Source of the DNA: Pirellulaceae bacterium
GTDB taxonomy: Bacteria; Planctomycetota; Planctomycetia; Pirellulales; Pirellulaceae
NCBI GenBank assembly: GCA_022448645.1
Contig: JAKVBZ010000082.1
Span: 1 to 23,496 of the forward strand
Length of the DNA stretch: 23,496 nucleotides
Direction of reading: 5' to 3'
Below the pieces are notes generated by a model. The model ran no database searches. It was not told the DNA's origin and saw only the letters and a list, made by a program, of their open reading frames with translations. The position numbers and the translations under genes are program-made. Positions within the stretch are counted from its first letter, which is position 1. Every line of letters begins with the position of its first letter. This document shows, in pieces, positions 15,395 through 22,800 of the stretch.

Positions 15395-17191
15395 CTACCG
15401 GGAAGCTTGCCGAAACGGTTTTTTCTCTTGGTATAACTGCAACCGCTGGCGAAGCTCCTTCACTGCCAGCTGATTACCTTTGTGTTCGGCCAGCTCGATA
15501 GCTTTTTGTGTTGTCTTGACAGCATCCTCAAATTGACCAGCCTCCGCATAGGCTGCGGCGAGCGTATCGAGGAAGGAAGTGTGTTGGTAATCGGTGCGGC
15601 GACAGACGCTTTGCGCGAGCTGTAAAGCTCGATCACCGTCGCGTAATGAATCATCGGGCAATGTTGCTAGGAGCCAGGCGAGATTGTTTTCAACGGGTAG
15701 ATATTTCGGCCGGTGCTTCAAGGCCTGTTCGTAGTGATGCAGGGTTGCTTTGACGTTTCGGCGTCCGTAGGCGATTCCTGCGAGCGCGTGGTGGATATCT
15801 GCGATACGAATATCTTGTCTTCGCGCCTCTTCACTGGTCGCTGCGTCTTGAAATCGGGACTCTTTTTCGAGGTGCTTTTCCAAGTGAGCCTGCGCTTCCT
15901 CGATGTAACCGCCCTCGAGATACTCGTTGGCCACCGCAATCGGGAATTTCACAAAGTGGTCCTCCACCCAACTTCCCGGCCGGCCAGCAATCACATTGCG
16001 TTCTCGCTCGCTAGCCCGTCCGATGTGTTTGGAGTCCGCCACAAGCTGTTCCACGTCCACCCGCCCTTTGTAAACAACTGCCAATCGGCCCTGATCATCG
16101 ATCAAGAAGCTAGAGGGCAGTGGCAGTTGCCGCTGTCGATAGATGAACTTGTGCTGCAAATCGTCAAGTTTCTGTACTAATTCTTTGGTCGCCAGACCTG
16201 ACGCGAACGGGAAACCGAGTTTTGCCAGAACTTGTTTGGCATGGTCGTTGGTGTTGGCCATGGATGACTCCAGACCGTCTACATTCAACGCCAAGACCGT
16301 GAGCTGTGCTGCAAATACTTGGTTGCTTTGCTTCACGAAGTCCTTGAGTTCCTCGATACAAGGATCACAGGTGGCACTCCACAGGTTAATCAATACAGGC
16401 GAATTTGGGGTGCCGTGTAGTGTCTTTGTCTGGCCCGTATGTTCTACATAATCCAGCTGGCCCACTTTTAATGGTTTGCTCAGAACCGCTCGAGATCGGT
16501 CGCTGGACGGAGTAAGGTCAAGATCCCGGGGGCTCAATTCCACAGACGTTTGCCGAGAGGCAACAGATACAGCTTGGTTACTTCCTTGCACGATACGATA
16601 TCGTTTTCCGGCAACAAGATCACCATAGGACTCCATGGTGGCAGTTCCCGGCCAGCGAATCGTCAAATGTTGGATGTCGCTGCGGTTTCCCAATCCAAAA
16701 ATGATCCATTTGCTGGACTGCGAAAGAAATCCATCGCCGGCCGACAAAGTTCTGACCAATCTACGCGGTTCGCCGCTGCTCATGTGCAGTTCAACCCGGG
16801 CGCCGATGGCATCGCGATTACATCCTTGTTGAGGATCCCCTTCCAGGCGCACGGCCAAGAACTGGTTTTCTGTCGGCACATCATTGCGCAAGAATCTAAC
16901 CTGGGGACCCGTGCGGTTAGTTAGCCAGACGTCGAGGTCTCCGTCGTGGTCCCAATCGGTCAGTGCCACCGCGCGAGAATCGTCAACGTGATCCAATGAG
17001 AAGACCGCAGAAACGTCAGCGAACTGAGTTCCGCGCAGGTTCAGAAAACAACAATTCCGCTCACGTCCGCTCAGTGATCTTCCTTCACGGATCATTAATG
17101 CCAGGCGTTTCCAGGCATTCACGTAGGCATCGGGAGGATGCGAGGTATCCTGCAGGGGCGAGTGCGACACGACCTGTCGCCAAAAAAAGCT
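15395..17191 (-). CDS. C-terminal half after the TGA: last FG-GAP blade, ASPIC/UnbV, TlpA-like thioredoxin and TPR domains
   Basis: Clearly coding but without its own signal peptide. From the codon after the TGA it reads SFFWRQVVSHSP, then AWKRLALMIREGRSLSGRER, the seventh calcium loop DWDHDGDLD, and an ASPIC/UnbV domain (CNRDAIGARVELHMSSGEPR, GFLSQSSKWIIFGLGN). A TlpA/ResA-type thioredoxin domain follows, with VLINLWSATCDPCIEELKDF carrying the redox pair Cys-Asp-Pro-Cys (885/888 in the joined chain) and the cis-proline-like LPLPSSFLIDDQGRL. The last 200 residues are TPR-like helices (ALKHRPKYLPVENNLAWLLA, DTLAAAYAEAGQFEDAVKTT). A GTG at 17170 could start a 591-residue protein, but no Shine-Dalgarno fits and the product would stay cytoplasmic, where calcium-loop and ASPIC domains are out of place. 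Confidence 0.92.
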   Translation of the reverse strand, partial: SFFWRQVVSHSPLQDTSHPPDAYVNAWKRLALMIREGRSLSGRERNCCFLNLRGTQFADVSAVFSLDHVDDSRAVALTDWDHDGDLDVWLTNRTGPQVRFLRNDVPTENQFLAVRLEGDPQQGCNRDAIGARVELHMSSGEPRRLVRTLSAGDGFLSQSSKWIIFGLGNRSDIQHLTIRWPGTATMESYGDLVAGKRYRIVQGSNQAVSVASRQTSVELSPRDLDLTPSSDRSRAVLSKPLKVGQLDYVEHTGQTKTLHGTPNSPVLINLWSATCDPCIEELKDFVKQSNQVFAAQLTVLALNVDGLESSMANTNDHAKQVLAKLGFPFASGLATKELVQKLDDLQHKFIYRQRQLPLPSSFLIDDQGRLAVVYKGRVDVEQLVADSKHIGRASERERNVIAGRPGSWVEDHFVKFPIAVANEYLEGGYIEEAQAHLEKHLEKESRFQDAATSEEARRQDIRIADIHHALAGIAYGRRNVKATLHHYEQALKHRPKYLPVENNLAWLLATLPDDSLRDGDRALQLAQSVCRRTDYQHTSFLDTLAAAYAEAGQFEDAVKTTQKAIELAEHKGNQLAVKELRQRLQLYQEKKPFRQASR

Positions 17192-19021
17192 TCACAAGTC
17201 CCCGGTGTCTTCCTGAGTGATGAAGCCATTGGCCACCAACAAGTCTTGCCAGCCATCCAGATTGATGTCGACGAATTTCGAGCCCCAAGCCCAGCGGCCC
17301 ATCACGACACCAGCGTCAACGCTTACGTCCTCGAATCGTTGGTTTCCCAGGTTTCTAAACAGCGAGTTTCCCCGTGCATGTCGGCGCAATCCGACAAGGT
17401 CGGCTGTGTTGGCGTCGGGATGAAATTGTTTTTGAAATGCAATGCGGCCGCCAGCTGAGGAAAACATATTCGCCACATAAAGATCCATTTGACCGTCGTT
17501 GTCGTAGTCTCCCCAGCAGGCGGACATGCCGGCGCCGATATCTTCGACCCCCGCGTCTGCCGCGATGTCACGGAACTTGGCAGCATCATTTTGATAAAAA
17601 TTGTTCCTCCCGAAATCATTGGCCACATACAAGTCTGGATCGCCGTCGTTGTCATAGTCTTCCCAAGCAGCTGCGTAGCTAAATCGCTGATTGTTCTCGT
17701 CCAGACCCACGAGCCGAGTGACTTGGCGAAAGCGGAGATCGCCTTCATTGCGCAACAATACGTTTCGATTGCCATTGTTGGCATCATGGTAGGGAACGGC
17801 GCGGGGAAAGACCTCACGGCTTTGGCCACCTTGCATTTCATAACAGCACACAAAGATATCGAGATCGCTATCCTGGTCGTAATCGGCCGCCGCCAGTGAA
17901 TAGGGAACCCCAGTCGGTAACAGCTTGGCCAACTTGACCTCAAACTTACCGTTTCCGTCATTCGCGTGTACCAGTATTCCCTCGTTCGTGGAAACGACCA
18001 GGTCTTGATCGCCATCGTTGTCCAGATCGAGCAATAATGCAGCTTGACTGCGTGCCAGCCAATCTGCTCCGCTTTGGGTAGAGCGGTCGGTCACGGTCCC
18101 ATCTGGGTTCTGTACGAAGAGCCGATTGGGTAGGCCGCCGGACTGACAAACGTAGACATCATCCAGGCCATCTCCGTTGACATCGCCCACGGTCACCCCT
18201 TGCCATCCCCCGACGTCAATTCCCAATCGCATGTCGATCGCGCCCGTCCAGTGGTCGACTCCCAACAAAAGCTGATTCTGGAATGACTCGTGTTCCTCCA
18301 AGATCGCCGTCGTGCAATCTGCGAATAGGGGTTGGGCTGTCGTGACTGTTACTTGCTCATAGGTTTCCAAGTTGATTTCTTTGAGTAAGGGCGCCACCTG
18401 GGAGTTTTCTTGTGACCATGTAACATTCCAAGTCGCGTTCATGCTCACCTGTTGGGTATCGTTGTGACCAGTCAGCTGGACGTAGATGTGAGTTCTGGGT
18501 GCCTTTGTGCCGAGATTGACACGCACGATTTTGAATTTGCTGTGGATATGGTCGACGGCTTGCAGAGACTGAATCATCTGTTGCAGAGCGTTGACAAGTC
18601 CTTCTGGGCCATCAAACTGTGACTGGGGCTGTCCATCCGATGCCATGCGGTGTACGACCAGACCCGCATCGCGAAATCGCTCGGTGAGTTTCGCGGGGTG
18701 CAATGCTGTACACGCAGAATCGTTAGCACATAACAGGCTTAACGAATCAGCGTTAATGGAAGCGGGATGATCCAATCGCTGTCCCAGGACATTGAGCTGC
18801 TTTAACGCTTGCTGCGCAAAGACCTCGGTCCTCCAACCGTCTTCCCTTGGATCTTCCGTGTGGGTTATTGCCTGTATGCCGGGTACAACATCAAGAGTAG
18901 GTGCATCGGTTGGTGCCGAAACCTTGGCCTTCGTCGGCTGGGCATCGACAGAATCAGGCTCTTGCTGGCACCCTGTAAGCAAAAACACAACCACAACAGC
19001 GATGCCACAAACGCGTTTCAT
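15395..19021 (-). CDS. Candidate 1208-residue selenoprotein: FG-GAP, ASPIC/UnbV, thioredoxin and TPR lipoprotein read through an in-frame TGA
   Basis: Joining the two halves across the TGA at 17192-17194 needs no frameshift: the codons read GDL, TGA, SFFWRQV, then the second half. It gives 1208 residues with position 610 at the TGA. The join completes a structure. Six FG-GAP calcium loops lie before the TGA and the seventh, DWDHDGDLD, lies after it, directly followed by ASPIC/UnbV, exactly as in the uninterrupted neighbour gene. The possible restart GTG at 17170 has no convincing ribosome binding site. A hairpin of the bacterial SECIS type follows the TGA. If read through as selenocysteine, the product is a redox-type surface lipoprotein; if not, this is a recent nonsense mutation. 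The two halves are described separately. Confidence 0.6.
17164..17194 (-). promoter_or_regulatory. Candidate bacterial SECIS element after an in-frame TGA
   Basis: Read on the minus strand: TGA (17194-17192), a 17-nt stretch ending in the 5' arm GCGACA (17180-17175), loop GGTCG (17174-17170), and 3' arm TGTCGC (17169-17164). All six pairs are Watson-Crick. Bacterial SECIS elements are described as a small stem-loop 16-37 nt after the UGA with a G among the first two loop bases; this fits. The loop begins GGUC, as in the E. coli fdhF element from memory. Short hairpins also occur by chance, so this is support and not proof. Confidence 0.5.
17192..19021 (-). CDS. N-terminal half up to the TGA: lipoprotein signal and six FG-GAP blades
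   Basis: If the TGA is read as a stop, this 609-residue protein results. MKRVCGIAVVVVFLLTGC is a lipoprotein signal (Cys18). Residues 20-270 are a non-repeat region with an alpha/beta look (QALKQLNVLGQRLD, NALQQMIQSLQAVDHIHSKF, THIYVQLTGHN). Calcium loops are DVNGDGLDD, DLDNDGDQD, DYDQDSDLD, DYDNDGDPD, DYDNDGQMD and DINLDGWQD. The last residues are LLVANGFITQEDTGDL. This would be a six-bladed propeller lacking its closing blade, which is unusual for FG-GAP domains. The ATG at 19021 has no strong Shine-Dalgarno sequence. Confidence 0.9.
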   Translation of the reverse strand: MKRVCGIAVVVVFLLTGCQQEPDSVDAQPTKAKVSAPTDAPTLDVVPGIQAITHTEDPREDGWRTEVFAQQALKQLNVLGQRLDHPASINADSLSLLCANDSACTALHPAKLTERFRDAGLVVHRMASDGQPQSQFDGPEGLVNALQQMIQSLQAVDHIHSKFKIVRVNLGTKAPRTHIYVQLTGHNDTQQVSMNATWNVTWSQENSQVAPLLKEINLETYEQVTVTTAQPLFADCTTAILEEHESFQNQLLLGVDHWTGAIDMRLGIDVGGWQGVTVGDVNGDGLDDVYVCQSGGLPNRLFVQNPDGTVTDRSTQSGADWLARSQAALLLDLDNDGDQDLVVSTNEGILVHANDGNGKFEVKLAKLLPTGVPYSLAAADYDQDSDLDIFVCCYEMQGGQSREVFPRAVPYHDANNGNRNVLLRNEGDLRFRQVTRLVGLDENNQRFSYAAAWEDYDNDGDPDLYVANDFGRNNFYQNDAAKFRDIAADAGVEDIGAGMSACWGDYDNDGQMDLYVANMFSSAGGRIAFQKQFHPDANTADLVGLRRHARGNSLFRNLGNQRFEDVSVDAGVVMGRWAWGSKFVDINLDGWQDLLVANGFITQEDTGDL

Positions 19022-19250
19022 TTATCAAAACCGAAGAAACCGTATGGTTACAGAACCAAGTCAGTTTATGTGCGAAATGGATGTGCAACAAGGTCATCAT
19101 GAGGTCGGTCACGGTGCTTAGGTAAAGAGCGTTCCGAGGCAGTTTGGGAAATGTGCTCGCAGTGGGCTTCTGACGTGGTCATATGCTCGGGCAGGAGGTT
19201 GCAGCAACGAACCTGTTTTGTCATAAGAACAAAAAAACGCCACCGATCAC
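19022..19250. other. Upstream region of the FG-GAP/thioredoxin gene, no gene seen
   Basis: About 230 nt between the start at 19021 and the dehydrogenase remnants. No credible coding frame or strong structure was seen. It presumably holds the promoter for the minus-strand gene, but no hexamer pair was convincing. Confidence 0.4.
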
Positions 19251-19464
19251 CTGACGCATCTCGGGAATGGACATCCTGCTGCACAGCCAACTCCCTTTCG
19301 CGTCAATCTCGAAGGTGTTATGCCATTCCTCCTCAGCCAACTCCTCTGCAGTGACGATGCTGGCCCGTACACCCGCGTTCTTGACAAGCACGTCTAACCG
19401 CCCGAAGGCAGCTAACCACTTGGCCAATCATATTGGCAATAGCCTTGCCAATGCCCGTGCCGGC
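19251..19464 (-). pseudogene. Short-chain dehydrogenase/reductase remnant with internal deletion
   Basis: Two pieces of a classical SDR in different frames. FAGTGIGKAIANMIGQ (19420-19464) is the Gly-rich cofactor loop. AAFGRLDVLVKNAGVRASIV, then EEWHNTFEIDAKGSWLCSR (19251-19412), is the NNAG-strand region, with the usual Asn-Asn reduced to Lys-Asn. In an intact SDR about 60-70 residues lie between these; here there are about 15. The catalytic Ser, Tyr and Lys region is absent because the similarity ends at IPEMRQ. It is dead by deletion plus frameshift. Confidence 0.75.
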
Positions 19465-19623
19465 AAATGAAGATCGTAGTATCCGAGTTGCAGGCCTAGC
19501 GAGGGTGCCCGCTCGGCAACGGCTCGACCAATCGCACCAAACCCAACCAGTCCCAAAAACTGAGTCGACAGGCGCCGCACGGATTTCTGCATCGAGTGCA
19601 ACGATCTTGCGATAACAAGCCAA
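19461..19623 (-). pseudogene. D-2-hydroxyacid dehydrogenase remnant with frameshift
   Basis: MACYRKIVALDAEIRA (19576-19623) resembles the helix before the NAD domain of D-isomer 2-hydroxyacid dehydrogenases. After a frame change, RRLSTQFLGLVGFGAIGRAV and AERAPSLGLQLGYYD (19470-19577) give the GxGxxG NAD-binding fold. The N-terminal domain and the catalytic Arg, Glu and His are missing. It abuts the SDR remnant directly, suggesting one decayed catabolic cluster. Recognition is by motif only. Confidence 0.7.
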
Positions 19624-19674
19624 TAAAAGTGCAATGGTAAGAATGGCAGCTTATTGAGAACGATGTGGTTCGAC

Positions 19675-19704
19675 TTGAAAAACACACACCAACCAGACTA
19701 AACT
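19675..19704 (+). promoter_or_regulatory. Possible promoter of the giant cytochrome/DUF1549 gene
   Basis: TTGAAA (19675-19680), an 18-nt spacer, then TAAACT (19699-19704). It would start transcription near 19711, about 127 nt ahead of the ATG at 19838. The -10 box is weak. Confidence 0.25.
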
Positions 19705-19837
19705 GCAGGTAATAAGCCGTCGATTGTGTTCCGCTTTTCCCAACCTTTTACCCCCAACATCGGTCAACCAACAGCGCAGTTTGGCAACGCTGTGTTGGAG
19801 GAAACTCGGTTTCTTTGCGAAGGATTTTATCGCAGGC

Positions 19838-22800
19838 ATGGTAACTCAAGCGTTCTGTCGATTTATCGTTCTATGTTTCATCCTGATGACAGCGATGGTG
19901 TCAGGTCCACGATGTCTTGTCGCCGAAAGCCTGCCCGAGAAAGTCAGCTATTACGAACACGTGCGTCCAATATTTCAGGCGAAGTGTCAAGGATGCCATC
20001 AGCCGGCAAAGGCTCAATCCGGATATATCATTACTGAGGTGAGCTCGTTAATTGCGGGTGGTGATTCTTCAGAGGCTGTGGTTCCGACGAAACCGGCCGA
20101 AAGCTACTTAATCGAAATGGTGACCCAACAGGAAGGCGACGATCGTCCTGCCATGCCACCTCAAGGAGACCCGCTCACGTCCTATGAGTTATCCCTGGTG
20201 ACACACTGGATCGAACAAGGGGCTTTAGACGATACTCCCACAAATGCGAAGTTGCGTTACAACAAAGACCATCCTCCCCAATATTCTGTCCCACCCATCG
20301 TTACTTCAATGGACTACTCTCCCAATGGGGATTTGTTAGCCATTGCCGCCTTCCACGAAGTGCGTCTGCACAAAGCCGATAGTACCGAGTTGGTAGCTCG
20401 CCTGGTCGGACTTTCGGAACGGATTGAAACTGTCCGTTTTTCACCTGACGGTGAATACTTGGCCGTGGCCGGTGGCCTCCCGGGGCGCATGGGGGAACTC
20501 CAGATTTGGGACGTGTCTGAACAGGAACTAGTGCTGTCCAAGCCAGTTGGCTACGACACGGCATACGGTGCCAGCTGGTCGCCTGACGGAAATTTTATTG
20601 CTGTTGGGCTACCCGACAATACTCTCCGCGCCATCAAAGTTTCCAGTGGCGAACAAACCTTATTCATGGGTAGTCACAATGATTGGGTTCTGGATACGGC
20701 TTGGTCACAGCAAGGAAACTATCTTGTGTCGGTCGGCCGTGACATGTCTATGAAACTCACCGAAGTAGAAACCGAACGGTTCATTGACAACATCACGTCG
20801 ATAACTCCAGGAGCATTGCGAGGAGGTCTGAATGCCGTCGACCGACATCCACAACAGGATCACGTCTTGGTCGGTGGCGCGGACGGAGTCCCCCAGATAT
20901 ACCGAATGCATCGAGAAACGGTGAGACGTATTGGCGACAATGCTAACCTGATTAGAAAGTACCCGCCCATGAAAGGTCGCATTTGGGGGGTAGCATTTGC
21001 ACCGGATGGCAATTCCTTTGCGGCCGTATCCAGTTTGAATGGCTCAGGTCAGATTGGTGTGTACAAATCGGCGTACGATGCCACCATCACTGAGGAATTG
21101 AAAAAGCTGTTCGAAACGGCTCGCCGAAATCCCAATGAGAATATCACCGACCCGACCATCGAAGAGTTTCACACGCGGGGAGCCGAACGGCTTCATGCGG
21201 TGGATGTCGATTCCGCAGTATTCTCCGTCGCTTTTTCGCCTGATGGGAAAACGGTTGCTGCAGCCTCTGCCGACGGAAAGATCCATCTGTTGGACATAGC
21301 CAGTGGAGAGATCCGTCAACAGTTCCTGCCTGTTCATCTGGTGGAGTCTGAACAAATAACACATACGGGTCCACGACCTTCCTCGCTACCCGTCAACTTG
21401 AAAAAGGGGAAATCGACTAGTGCTGACGAGTCGCTTCCAAATGGCCGACAAGTCACATCGCTGGAAATCTCTCCCGCTCGCATTTTGTTGGACACACCCT
21501 ACGCCTATCACCAGCTGCTCGTTACCGCCACACTTGATTCAGGAGACACAACTGATCTCACAGGTATGGTCACTTGGACGTTTGACCAGCCACTCGCAGA
21601 AGTTGCTGACCGGGGACTTATTCGCCCTACAGCCGAAGGCGAGACAGCACTACATGCCACTTATGACGGAATCTCGGCTCAGGCATCAGTCACCGTGAGA
21701 GGCATGGACTCAGCCCATGCTCCCGATTTCATTCGAGATGTGAATCCAGTCATCAGTCGACTCGGCTGTAATGCCGGTACGTGCCATGGGTCAAAAGATG
21801 GCAAGAACGGTTTCAAGTTAAGTCTCCGAGGCTATGACGCACTGTTCGACGTACGTGCATTTGGCGACGACCATGCAGCTCGACGAGTCAACTTTGCCTC
21901 ACCTGATGACTCGTTGATGTTACTCAAAGCTACCGGTGCTGTACCTCACGAGGGAAGCGTCGTCACCGATATGGGATCTGACTACTACAACACCATCCGC
22001 GGATGGATCGCCAATGGGGCCAAAGTAGACATGGCATCGCCACGGGTGACGCAGATCGAGTTGTTTCCGCAAAATCCGGTGGTTCAGAACATTGGCGCTA
22101 TCCAGCAAATGCGTGTCGTTGCACACTACGCAGATGGTACCAAGCGAGATGTGACACGTGAATCGATCATCGAAAGTGGAAACACCGAAATCGCAGTTCA
22201 CGACGATTTTGGACGTGTGTCGACAGTCCGTCGCGGAGAAGCTCCCGTACTGGCACGCTTCAGTGGAGCCTACGCGGCAACAACACTTACTGTCATGGGT
22301 AATCGGGAAGGGTTCGTTTGGGAGGATCCGGAGACGTGGAATACGATCGATCAACTGGTGGCTAAAAAATGGGAACGGATGCGCATTCGTCCGTCGGACC
22401 TGACATTGGATACGACGTTTCTGCGTCGAGTCTATTTGGATTTAACTGGTCTACCCCCACGATCAGAATCCATTCTTGCGTTTCTCGCGGACGAAAGACC
22501 CACGACAGAAAAACGTGCCCAAGTGATTGATTCCCTGATCGGGTCACCGGCATTCGTAGACCATTGGACGAACAAATGGGCTGACATGTTGCAGGTCAAC
22601 TCAAAGTTTTTGGGCGGAGAAGGCGCTAATTTATTCCGAACGTGGATACATGATCATGTCTCTGCCAATACACCCTACAACGAATTCGTATTCTCTATCC
22701 TGACGGCCAGCGGATCCAACAAAGAGAATCCCGCAGCCAGTTATTACAAGATCCTACGTACGCCAGAACAGCTTGTAGAAAACACCACCCATCTGTTTCT

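Noticed and set aside
17161..17200. A frameshift at the run of seven T residues as the cause of the split gene
   Set aside because: Both halves are in the same frame across the TGA, so no indel is required; only a substitution or recoding explains it.
17161..17200. TGA read as tryptophan (alternative genetic code)
   Set aside because: TGA serves as the normal stop of the PhoD-like gene at 11402-11404 and TGG tryptophan codons are used throughout, so the standard bacterial code fits.
17323..18015. 230-codon minus-strand open frame in another register
   Set aside because: Overlaps the FG-GAP half in another register and gives a Met/Thr/Trp-rich low-quality translation.
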